Under the pieces are notes generated by a model. The model worked only from the letters and a program-made list of their open reading frames with translations. It ran no database searches and was not told the DNA's origin. Below, in pieces: positions 44,693 through 55,495 of a stretch of DNA of 64,000 bases. Location: positions 248,001 to 312,000 of the forward strand of contig MQVO02000003.1 of NCBI GenBank assembly GCA_001986395.2, read 5' to 3'. How positions within the stretch are numbered: the first letter of the stretch is position 1; each line of letters begins with the position of its first letter. Source of the DNA: Irpex lacteus (lineage: Eukaryota; Basidiomycota; Agaricomycetes; Polyporales; Irpicaceae). Position numbers and translations under genes: made by a program.

Positions 44693-45657
44693 ATGAGTAA
44701 CGATACTGCAGAACCTGCTTCAAAGAGGCAAAAGAAAGAGGAATACGTGCTCTACTACGTGCGTGATCGTAACAGTGCTATTGCGTGGCAGGGGGTCGCT
44801 GATGTATAGTGCAGTGGCCGGGTAATCCAGGACGTGGCGAACATGTACGACTCGCATTCGAGTACGCAGGAGTCCCGTACGCAGAGTTCGAGGATCCGAG
44901 CCAGCTTCTGTCGGTCATCACGGACGCTAAGAAAGTCGGAGGGACGCCTCACTTCGCCCCGCCAGCCTTGAAGCTTCCATCAGGAACGTTCCTCTCGCAG
45001 ACTCCAGCCATTTTGAACCACATCGCCCCAAAGCTTGGATTGGCAGGGAAGAAAGAAGGTGCGGATCCTGAGGAACTGCGAAGCCTGGTCAATCAGCTCG
45101 TTCTGACCGCGCTTGACTTGAATAACGAGGTTTGTGTCCATGACTTACCAGATTGTTGATGCATCTGACATCTCTCCCTCTTCACCTAGACCCATGATAC
45201 ACATCACCCCATTGCCGTAGAAGATTACTACGAGGACCAGAAGGAAGAAGCGATAAAGAAGGCAAAGAACCATAGAGCCAACCGTTTGCCCAAGTTCTTA
45301 GCGCACTTCCAAAACGTTCTTGAGTCCAATCCCGACGGCAAAGAAAAAGGAGGAACGTACTTAATCGGGTCTACCACTACCACAGCAGATTTAGTTCTCT
45401 TCCAGGTGAGTTGGTTCATCAATCATCGCGGGCAACTTCAGGTAACCTTGTGTCCCCAGGTTCTCCATGGGACCTCCTATGCATTCCCGAAGCGATATAA
45501 CGCATTGAAAAAGAGTGGGAAGTACGACAATGTGTTCGCATTACAAGAACGCGTCGCCGAAGAGCCAGGAATCAAAGAGTACCTCGCTAGCGAGCGCCGC
45601 CGGCCGTATGGCATGAACGTCTTCAGATATTATCCGGAGTTGGATGGTGACGAGTAA
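44693..45657 (+). CDS. glutathione S-transferase
   Basis: Four exons (44693-44758, 44815-45129, 45190-45405, 45460-45657) encode 264 residues. After a basic 20-residue leader (PASKRQKKEEY), the thioredoxin-like N-domain runs YVLYYWPGNPGRGEHVRLAFEYAG, with the glutathione-binding LSQTPAILNHIAPKLGL block (Gln-Thr-Pro at the gamma-glutamyl site, in place of the more usual Glu/Gln-Ser). The helical C-domain contains GGTYLIGSTTTTADLVLFQ, where the conserved Asp caps helix 6. The arrangement resembles sigma-like fungal GSTs. Cytosolic detoxification by glutathione conjugation is the family role; the Tyr in the first strand is the likely catalytic residue. Confidence 0.87.
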
Positions 45658-45927
45658 ACATATTTAGGATTGAGATGTAACCTACGAGTTTGAATCCATC
45701 AGCTCAGAGAGTACATGTGAGTGCGTACAGTGAGATGGTGCGGAATGGAATGCAAGTTACAGAGTTATGTAAGCCAGAGTTAAGCCCGAGGCTAAGAGCG
45801 CTTACACCACGTGGGCGGCACGCGAAATTATTGCACTCTCCGATTGCCCTTTAGGGAGACTGAAAGTTTCTCTCTACACCAGCCACTTCTGTGTACTCTG
45901 TCTGCTTGCGAGGCCTTGCTTTGGACT

Positions 45928-48485
45928 ATGGCTATTGATAGAGGCAACGGTACAACAACACAGCTTCTAACGCTGCTCAATGTTTCAGCCACAAAGGCAG
46001 GCAAACGAAAATGGCTGCTAGACGATATACAGCCGAAACAGAAGCTGAACAAGAGACGAGCTACGGTTCAGTTTGGCGAGGTTGCATCAAAGGATAATTC
46101 GGCATCTGTACAAGACCATGAAATGCAGGATGCTACAATATCGGAGATCCAGGAGGGTGTAGCAGATGACGGAGACGAAGAGGAGGTGGCTGCTGAAGAC
46201 GAGCCAGTGCAAGGTGCGTTCTCCTACCCTAATCATTGTCATATCCTGACTTGTTTATCCTTATTCTAGATGGTGCCGCGGACCTATACGAAGAGCGCTA
46301 TGGAGCGTCTTCGACCATCCTGACCGATGCTAAGCGGGAAAGCGTCGATAAAAACTCTTGGAAGACCTCTAAGGGCAAGCACGGCAAAGTTGGTCCTGTA
46401 GTAGAATATTTTCCAGAGGTTGAGGGCTCCTCTCAGCTCTCGAAGACCTCGGTAAGCTGCATGAATATTCGATGAGCTATTTCGACCTGACGCAGGGAAC
46501 AGACTATTCTGGAGAGGCTGAGAACGCCGTTTGAAGACCGTCAAGCTAAACTTCCTAAAGGTTAGGATTATTAATTCCGATTTCCACTCAATTTCTCAAC
46601 GTTATATACGTTCTAGAACTTGCTGCGTTACAAAACGATATGCTGTCCCTGCTACTCTCGTATCGTGACCTATATATCACCCGTACGTCCCTAGACTCTC
46701 AACAGGCCACGAGGGAAGCTATCACTTTACATGCCCTCAACCATATAACAAAGTTTGTTCCCATCTACCCATCATTTGAAACATGGAACTCAACATGTTC
46801 GTCAGAAAACGCCGGCGAGTACTGAAGAACAATGAGCGTATTGCACACGCATCGAAGACAGGCTCATCAGTACCGGAAGATGTACAAGACCAGGGCTTCA
46901 CCCGTCCCGCCGTACTCATCCTGCTTCCATTCCGTTCATTCGCCCTCCGCTGGATATCTGCTCTGACATCACATACGCCACCACCTTCATTCCAAGTCGA
47001 AAATCAGTCGCGCTTCCAGTCCGAATATGGGCTACCGCCGGGCACAACGGACAAGCTTGCCACTGCTGACCCAGGGACATATCCCCGGGATCATATTGAG
47101 ATGTTCAAGGGCAACATGGATGACAACTTCCGACTGGGAGTGAAGATGACTCGTAAGAGTGTGAAACTCTTTGCTGAATTCTACGGATGCGACTTGATTC
47201 TGGCAAGTCCACTTGGCCTCCGAATGTCAATCGAGAAAGAGAAGTAAGTGATAGTATCCGTGAGGGTGTCATTGCACGTAACTGATATAACTGCTGACTT
47301 CAGAAATGCTGACTTTCTGTCATCTATCGAGATGCTCATTGTCGATCAGACGGATGCGCTGACAATGCAAAACTGGGAACACGTACAGGTAACGTCGGGC
47401 TCTTCATTTATATTCAAAAGTATTCACCACACTATCTTCAGTTTGTGCTGTCCCATCTCAATAAACTTCCTAAAGAGTCTCATGATGTGGACTTCTCGCG
47501 GATCAAGCCCTGGTACTTGGATGGCCAGTACGTATGACCATTCCCTTTGATACCATCTGTTACTGATTATGCTTGAACAGTGCTGCCTATTTACGACAGT
47601 CCATCATACTCTCGGCCTATGAAACCCCAGAGATACGATCGCTGTTCAACCATTCCTTGTTAAATGTCGCAGGGAAGGTTAGATCAGAGCGTCGCTGGTC
47701 TCCTATTGCAGTCCCGGATGGCATTGACCAGGTAAGTTAACCATCTTGTGACCGCAGCATCGAGTTTACTAAAACGTTCTGTAGTCGTTCTCTCAGTTTG
47801 ACTGTGTCAGTCCTCAGGACGAGGCGGACAAACGATTCCAGCACTTCACGACACAGGTTATTATCCACGATCATAGCGCCCCTTGACATGCTTTACTGAC
47901 GAATAACAATTCTAGATTCTTCCTGCTGTAATGAAGTCAGCGGTGCAGAGTGTGAACACCGTGATTTTTGTACCTTCGTCCTTCGACTTCATTCGTGTGC
48001 ACAACCACTTCCGAAAGACTACGGGAGCGTCGTTTGCTGTTCTTTCCGAGTAAGCTTTATACCGCTATCCCGGTCATTCAGGAATGCTGAACAGATGTGG
48101 ACGGTTTATAGGTACTCTTCCAATCAAGACATCTCCCGTGCGCGACAGGCGTTCTTTAGTGGCAAAAAGTCATTCCTACTAGTCAGCGAGCGGTTCCACT
48201 TCTTCAGACGGTACGTTGTCTCCAGTGCTTCGATATTGTTATTTATTTATCATTTATCATCATGATAGGTATAAGATTCGTGGTATCCGTAACATCATCT
48301 TCTATGCTCCTCCAGATCACCCCCAGTTCTACACAGAATACCTCTCATATCCGTTCCTAGATAGCGGCGTGGAACCTACGGATGTGACATGCCGCGTCAT
48401 CTATTCGCGGTATGATTACATGAGGCTGGAGCGTATCGCGGGCACAGAGGGCGCTGCGGGCTTGATACAGCGCGGATCTCTTTAA
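45928..48485 (+). CDS. UTP25: UTP25 small-subunit processome component
   Basis: Nucleolar factor for 18S rRNA maturation. About ten exons; the first five (45928-46213, 46270-46451, 46503-46560, 46617-46752, 46806-47243) join cleanly, and later exons end at 48485. The N-terminus is basic then acidic ([13 protein letters not shown]). The conserved core has [65 protein letters not shown], and a C-terminal half with [23 protein letters not shown] and [18 protein letters not shown]. Family knowledge: the fold resembles a DEAD-box helicase without working ATPase motifs; here VDQTDAL stands where DEAD would be, consistent with that. The intron 3 acceptor is the second AG (46502). Confidence 0.93.
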
Positions 48486-48899
48486 GTCCTGCTGACGTTA
48501 CTTAGTATATTCTTTCGGACACGTTGATAAAATTTCGTCTGAATACTTGGAAGGTTGTCAGAGTCTGAAAATTGTGTTATCTTTTCGGGGTCAAATCAAT
48601 CAGGTGTTACTACCTACGAATATACCCCTCGTGTGACCGACGTAAGTCTATCATTTATCTCACCTACTCGTCGCTGAACGCTGATTACTAGTTAGTGCAG
48701 GCATGAATGCAAGTCCAGTGCAATTAAGTTTCATGGCTAGACTACGCCACGAATGATATTTAGGTAAACGGGTTCCGCGGCATGTGACGTCTCCCGAGGA
48801 GTCCTTCGTTCACAGGACCGTGACGCCACCGTGTATGGTGTGGATATAAATACGGATGGGTTCTATCGAGAGCTGTTCCCACCCCTTGGAGATCTCGCA
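48486..48899. other. intergenic with promoter of the oxygenase gene
   Basis: Contains a TATA box close to the next ATG. No other feature was seen. Confidence 0.45.
48845..48850 (+). promoter_or_regulatory. TATA box of the 2OG-Fe(II) oxygenase gene
   Basis: TATAAA sits 50-55 bp before the ATG at 48900. It overlaps an in-frame upstream ATG at 48831, which argues that 48900 is the real start. Confidence 0.5.
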
Positions 48900-50325
48900 A
48901 TGCCGGGAGTCACATACCCTCCGTTCCCTGATAACGTCCCTACTCACCCGTTGCTAGTGATCGATTATGGGTTAATAAATGTAGGAGATAAACAAGAGAT
49001 CAGTCGTCTTTGTGAGGCGGCTACTACACTTGGGTTCTGGTAGTAAGTTTCACTTCCTCTGGAAAACATCTCACTGTTTATATCTGGGCTCACACTTCGT
49101 CGATAGCTTGAAGAACCATGGAACTGATGAAGAGGCTGAAAAAATGTTTGATCTCGGAGCCATGACAATGGACCTTCCCTTGGAAGAGAAAATGAAATAC
49201 GAGCAAGGTGACGACGGAAAGTCGTTCGGGTGAGTGCGCGTAATCCATAACCCTCTCCCACGCATATCTAACCGAACAAATGATAGATACAAAAAGGCAG
49301 GCGCGTTCACTGTAGATCCTGCTGGAAACGGAGACTCCGTCGAGTTCCTTAACATCTCCAAGAATGATGCTTTAGCCTGGCCAGGGAAGGTTCACCGCGA
49401 CTACCCTTCCACGGTCAATGCTCGCATGGAGTCCGTTGTCAAACCGTTCGTCGTAAAGTCTGAACAGATTGTCGCGCGTATCATCGACGTATTCAACGAT
49501 AAGCTGGGTTTGCGAGAAGGTGTACTTGGGGAAAGGCACAGAATTGATGAGCCAAGTGGCTGTGAGGCGAGGTGCATCAAGAGCCCACCTTTGCGGGGAT
49601 CTGCACCTGACAAGGTGGCACTCTCTCCTCATACGGATTTTGGCTCATTGGTACGTGATTATTGCAATCTTACGCTTCCAACCGTGACTTACTCTTCCTC
49701 ATCTCTTACAGTCCATCCTGTATAACAAAACAGGAGGCCTGCAGGTTTTACCTCCAGGGTACAGTGACTATCAATACATAAAAGTAAGATTATTCACTAG
49801 ACGCAGAAGTCTGATGTATTCATCAATAATTAGCCTTTGCCTGGCCATGCAATCTGCAATATTGGCGATGCACTGTCTATCCTTAGCGGCGGGATTCTTC
49901 ACTCAAACCTGCACCGTGTCGTGTGAGCTCCTTCCTCTACCAACTGTCTTCAAACTTACTGAGTAACATACATATCATAGTACTCCGCCTGGAGTTCAAG
50001 CGAACTATGAACGCTGGTCCTTAGTATACTTCTCTCGTCCATACGAATCAGTCGTGCTTGACGCTCTCATCGAGGAGAGTCCTCTGATCGCGGACGCGGT
50101 TGCTCGCTCTGCCGATCTCACTAGATGGAAGACAGGTCAGACAGCCAAGGCCTGGGTCGCCAGACGGAACAAGTACCAGCGAGTAAGCAATCACAAGGTG
50201 AGTGATTGGTAGTATAAGATATACGTAGTTTCTTACTGTACGGTACTCAGGGACCCGACACATGGAAGGCTAGTCGAGGAACGGAATACAATGAGTCTCA
50301 CCCGCCTGAAGTGCGAGCGTATTAA
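48900..50325 (+). CDS. 2-oxoglutarate/Fe(II)-dependent dioxygenase (isopenicillin-N-synthase-like)
   Basis: Oxidises an unknown small molecule using iron and 2-oxoglutarate. Exon 1 is 48900-49042 ([12 protein letters not shown]); six introns follow. The N-terminal DIOX_N part has [17 protein letters not shown] and [18 protein letters not shown]. Iron ligands: His and Asp in [14 protein letters not shown] and the distal His in SNLHRVVTPPG. The 2-oxoglutarate anchor is Arg-x-Ser in [12 protein letters not shown]. The tail ([15 protein letters not shown]) is typical of fungal proteins of this group. No clustered biosynthetic backbone gene is present in the window, so a role in secondary metabolism cannot be claimed. 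Confidence 0.88.
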
Positions 50326-51374
50326 TGATGTAAACAATACATTCGTTTGGTCTACTGAACACTCAATGCTGTCGAGAGCAGAGCTTGGTTCGCCAGATGT
50401 GTTTTTATATACTAGACTGATTTTCCAATATCCATGCATTGTTGAATCAAGATTTCGAGAAACGTGATCTCACAGATACGCAGGAATACATAGAATTCTA
50501 CCAACAAGTAAAATACTCACTGAGTCATCGTATAATCAGGTTTACCAATCTTAGTGGGTTCTTTCCAGTGAGTATCACAAGGATACTATAGTTTCAGAGA
50601 GCGAATTTCTTGGAGATGGCCAATGGTTTTTCCCAAATCTCTGAAGGGAGCTTGAACACGGGTTGCAATGCATTGTGCTCTGAGAGAGATAGCTGGGTGG
50701 GACTCATATCGCTGGGATTCCTTTCGATCTTGCCGGGAGCAGCCGCTTCCGAGTCGAATGCAACAGGTAGCTCCGTTGCAAGGACGTCCGTATCCTATTG
50801 AGCTGATTAGCCATAGATTTCGAACATGAAACAGAACGACTTATTGTACCGAGGGATAACAACTTCCGCTAGTAGTACCAGTTTGTAGCCACAACCTGCT
50901 GCATGCCGAAGCGGATCAGCGGCAAGCGCGCTGAGTCTGTGTGACCAACGTGGTTATCAGTACAGAAGATAGTCAACCCCTCCGAGGCGAAAAAAATCTA
51001 GAACTACCTGAGTCGCCGATAAGTACTCAATAAGTGCTAGGCTGCTACACTGCTTATCCCTGCAACTGCCTCGACGGTTGAGAACAGCATACTTACCCTC
51101 GGACACTATTCTAGATAACTGTGCGCTGGGAAGGACAACCCTAAAAGGCAATGATACCGATAAAACCTCCCAGAAACGCCCACGCCACGGATATCTCTTT
51201 ACCCGTATAAAGATGCTGTGGTGTCGTCATTGATCCCGATGGGTTCCCAACTCCCGCAACGGAGCAAGCCAGCAGGCTTCTACGGCATTCCACGATTTCC
51301 TGGTGGGGTATATAAAGAGACTCCAACCCGGGCATCGTCTGCAATTTTTCTGTAACTTCCCATCTCATACAGAA
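50326..51374. other. 1-kb intergenic region
   Basis: A plus frame at 50610-50801 and a minus frame at 51503-51141 show no features. The right end carries the TATA box of the aldo-keto reductase gene. Confidence 0.4.
51309..51316 (+). promoter_or_regulatory. TATA box of the aldo-keto reductase gene
   Basis: TATATAAA lies 59-66 bp upstream of the ATG at 51375. Confidence 0.5.
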
Positions 51375-52627
51375 ATGCCTTTGAAATCGTCTGTGAAGTT
51401 GAACACGGGTGCCGAAATGCCTACTCTCGGGCTTGGTACGACTTTGTACAAAATATCTCTTCCTTGCAGTGCTGAATGGAACTTGCTTTGCTCTTGTAGG
51501 CACCTGGAGATCTGCCCCCGGCGAAGTCGAAAAGGCCGTCGAAGTCGCTTTGAAAGCAGGCTACAAGAGCATAGACACTGCTACCGCTTATGGTGCGTCC
51601 TCGAACCGCCTTGATGTCTTGCTACAGAGTTTGACCTCTGCCCATTGTGACATGATCTGTAGGCAACGAAGAAGAAGTCGGCCATGGGATCAAAGCCTCC
51701 GGAGTCCCACGCGAGAGCTTCTTCCTCACTACAAAATTGAACAATACAGATCACCGCAGAGTTCCCGAGGCACTGGAGGACTCGTTAAGAAAGCTCGGGA
51801 CGACGTACCTCGATTTATGTAGGTTTTAGTTTGCCGTCCATCGGCTACTTGCTTAACTACTACTACTAAGTATTCTGACCGCCGAATGTTTTCCACAGGG
51901 TTGATGCACTGGCCAGCACCGATGCTCCCTGCTGGTGGCGCTGATAAAGACTGGGATTGGAAAAAACACTTGGAAGGCCATGGAGAAGGTATACAAGGAG
52001 AACCCGGACAAGGTTAAAGCCATTGGGGTATCGAACGTGTCGGTCGAGTACTTCAAGGAGCTGTTGAAGGTGGCGGAGGTTACGCCCGCAGTGAATCAGA
52101 TTGAGCTGCACCCGTACGTTCGCATGAATGTGATGCTTCGATACATACTTATGTGTCTTTGTAGATCCTGTAACCAGGCAGAACTCGTCGATTACTGCCG
52201 CTCCAAAGGTATCGCCCTCACTGCCTATTCACCTCTGGGATCCCAAGACTCGCCTCTTCACGACAACCCGGTTATCAAGAAGATCGCAGACAAGCACGGC
52301 GTCAGCACAGCCAACATCTTAGTGTCTTTGCAGGCGAATAATCCCGACGTAACTGGTAAGTCAGAGTTCGCTATGGCTGAAACATCTTTCCTGTCTTTCG
52401 TACTCCTTCATCGCTCACCCACCTATGCTTTAGTCCTGGCGAAGTCGGTTACTCCCCAACGGGTCATTGACAATCTCAAACTTGTCGACCTATCCTCAGA
52501 AGAGATCGACGAGCTAACGAGCCTGGAGAAGGAGAGCCCATTTAGAGTGTGTAAGCCCTGGTGGACAGGCCATGGAGACCTTGGGTTTGAGGACTGTCGG
52601 AAGGAGGGGCCACCTAAAAAACCCTGA
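51375..52627 (+). pseudogene. aldo-keto reductase, frame broken at an A6 run
   Basis: NADPH-dependent carbonyl reductase of the fungal glycerol/glyceraldehyde (Gcy1-like) group. Starts MPLKSSVKLNTGAEMPTLGLG. The catalytic set is present: Asp and Tyr in IDTATAYGNEEE, Lys in FFLTTKLNN, His in LDLWLMHWPAP. Downstream are NQIELHPSCNQAELVDYC, AYSPLGS and LAKSVTPQRVI, ending CKPWWTGHGDLGFED. Exon joins are clean except one place: at the six A of 51961-51966 the frame reading DKDWDWKK meets a stop soon after, while the homologous continuation NTWKAMEKVYKENPDK lies in another frame, one A too many. No intron explains this. It is either a recent inactivating insertion or a sequencing error in a homopolymer; everything after it is well conserved, which favours error or a very young mutation. 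Confidence 0.75.
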
Positions 52628-52780
52628 GGCAAAGAGCATCATAGAATAGGTAACGAACAAAATTGTAATTGTATCAGGAGGCGAGAATAGAAGTACACGC
52701 ATGATATATTTGGTGCACATACGAAATAACCCCCGGTCAAGACGTACCGGAGCCCTCATGGCTGCAAAGGCCGACGCCTG

Positions 52781-54760
52781 TTACAAGTCCCGAGTCAAGC
52801 TGTCATTATATCGCATGCACCCATCACCTTCGCATCCGGCCACAGTGTACGCGTATTCCGGCTCTTCTTCCTCAACCAGGACGCCCCTGTACTCCCGCAT
52901 CTCGTACTTCACGCAATCCTGTAACCGTCTGTGCTGCGCGGGATCTTTCGAGTTAAGAGGCTGCGTAATCGATACCCCCAGTGACTCGAGACACGGGAAA
53001 GCGCCACAGACGTCTCGCATCTTGTTCCAAGACAACGAGTGCATGTCATGCCACTCCTCCTCCGAGTCGGTGTAATCGAAGTAAACGAACTTCAAATGGA
53101 GCTGGCGAAGATGAGAGACAGGGATTAGAGCTACGGCGTCTGCTACCATGCTCCAGTATAGGCCCAAGGCTTCCTCTGAGGGGACACTAAGATTATCCGG
53201 GTCGGCGTAAGAGAGCTGGAGATGTAGGCGGAATTCTCTGAGCGAGGAGCACGCTGTGAAACCTACTCGTAACTTAACAGGGAGAAAACCGTCGCCTACG
53301 AGAGTGATCAGTCATAGTTCGTGGAGAGAGATACGCAACATACAAGGATCTGACTCGACGCGAATAGTGTTGAGGTGGATTGAAAGTCGTTCCAGGGTTG
53401 CCCCGACAGAGCAAAGCACTTCGCTGATCCCGGTGAGACTAAAATTGGTCCTGGCGTCGATAACCAGCTCCCGCAGGCATCTCAGTGCTCCTATTTCGTC
53501 AAGGAAGATAGCAGTCGGGATGACAAAGTCCGCCACGGGAAATCCACGAAGTAATATGGACTGAATGGCGGGAACCGCGAGTTGGCGTACTTTAGCGGCT
53601 GCGTCGCACTCGTAATTGATGTCATTACCATTCATATGACTGAGGTCTATTATCTTAATCTCCTTGATATCCGAGAAGATCGAAAGGAGGCCATAAAAAT
53701 CGCCAAGGTTCGGCTGGCCTGCTCCCATGCCGAATGAATCGCATTCTAGCAAGTCGAGGTGGTGGTGTCCAGGGCGATGTTCTTGTTGAAGAGCTTCGTC
53801 TCTGCCAAGGATATGTGTACGTCTTAAATATAGAGTCCGAAGCTGGGCAAGACTGCTTACTGCGGTTTGCAGAATGATATGGAATCTAACTTTTTTCACA
53901 TCCGGCGCTACGCGGGCGTTAAGGCAAGTTGGCGCTGATCGCCGACAGTTCCGTCGGCTTCAGTAGATGGCAACTGTCGGAGTTTCACTTGTAGTAGCGA
54001 TATTGAAAGAGTGAGCTGAATGGGTTGGTGTAAATGCTCACCAGCTTGATAGAATGTAGCTCATGGCATTCTACCTCATTGTGTATAATATTCTCGCAAG
54101 AATCGAGTGATTAGGTCGCCAAATGAGTACATTGTCAACCACAGAGAACATCGAGCAATAAGTACATGTTTGTAGACCGTAGTCGGATTGTGATAGCACA
54201 AATTTCTGATTCTCTTGTCTAAGAGTATATATAGGTACTCTCGAGTGGGATTTCTATGAGTAGGGTCACTACAATAGTGCGAAGACACAAACACAACGTG
54301 TCCCGAGCTTGAGACAAGTAGCGGAGCCTGAAAAGGCGTTGTGCACGTGCCATCAATACATCATGTGGTCTAAACGCCGGTGTATGCGAAAAACGTTGAT
54401 TCCATATCTTTCTGCAAACCGCAGTAAAAGACGCTCCAGATCTTCGACGCGAATGTCAACGTTCGGCGCTGTTTTGAGACGTCGAACGTGTGCTGCCAAC
54501 CAGGGTGTGGTCTCAAAGAAGTGACACGCCTCCAACATATTGTCTCCGACTTGAATGTCACGAAGCAAGTACGCTTGCGACACGCTCCGCCATCGCACGG
54601 ACACCAAGGCGCAGGTTTTCCACGTTGCTTTGGTATCTGATGAAGACGGGTCGTCGACGGCATCGAGGATCAACTGCATAATCTCTGTAGAGGGCTCGAA
54701 TGGAACAGCGGTGGCTGCGAGGTGCGGGGAAGAGAGAGCAGGCGATGCATTGTCCGCGCC
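52781..54760 (-). pseudogene. F-box/LRR-like protein, structure disrupted or uncertain in the middle
   Basis: The N-terminal part (about 54760-54353) reads STEIMQLILDAVDDPS, then KTCALVSVRWRSVSQAYLLR, an F-box-like helix pair typical of the many basidiomycete F-box proteins, and WLAAHVRRLKT. It ends in a stop at 54353. The C-terminal part (about 53950-52781) is a leucine-rich repeat-like array (APDVKKVRFHIILQTAVSSL, LRCLRELVIDA, LRQLHLKFVYFDY, CLESLGVSI), with a possible 39-bp intron near 53340-53300 and stop at 52781. About 400 bp between the two parts contain stops in all frames I tried, and no intron joined them well. It may be a long intron, a deletion or insertion, or two pseudogene pieces. 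Function if intact: substrate adaptor of an SCF ubiquitin ligase. Confidence 0.55.
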
Positions 54761-54789
54761 GATGGAAGACTCAGTGTCCCTGATTCTCC

Positions 54790-55495
54790 CGCAAAGAATC
54801 TGCGGCTATGCGAGAGGTATGAGCTATCGGGGTAACACGAAAAGGCTGTGAAGGGCTCACAGCATTATTCGACATTCTGTAAACCTGTCACAGCTGCAAG
54901 GCAAAGGCAGAAAACGTCTCTTCAGGTCGTTAGTAACTGCTGTTAAACAGAAGCGGAAATATATATACTTACCTATACTTGATGATGAGGGTAAACGATA
55001 AATGGTGAAGCTTTGTATCCCCAGAGCCCTCACTTATGCATGCATACACATGTGCACCCATGAGCCCATGTTTCCTTTCCCTACAGTATAGGAAAGACAG
55101 CTTATCCGGTGAAGTTGGGCCCGGGTGTCAGACATATTGCGCCGCCCTCCTTGTGGCGTCCAGGGCAAGTACCAGCTGTCAATAATAAACTGTCATAATA
55201 TTGATGGTATGCACCCAGCGGTTCTGATCAGACTGGCTGCCATGCGTTGTAAGTCTTGGTTAAGTAGAAGAGTCATATGACAGCTGACAGCTAGCAACGG
55301 AAAATAAGAGAATGACTCGTAAAATTAGGTCGTAAATGTAGACACAAGATAGTCATACATTGTTCGTGAGATCCGCGAGGGGTATAGATGTGAGAGTTAT
55401 CGAGATATCAAGAAAGTCCACACAAGGGCCAAAGCAGGAAGTAAACCAAGTGTTTGCTAAATAACGCACCATACAGCCCATCGTCCACCGTCGCA
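54790..55495. other. intergenic region
   Basis: Between the F-box-like gene's 5' side and the sorting-nexin 3' end. No coding region is supported; AT-rich tracts occur around 54950-55000. Confidence 0.4.
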
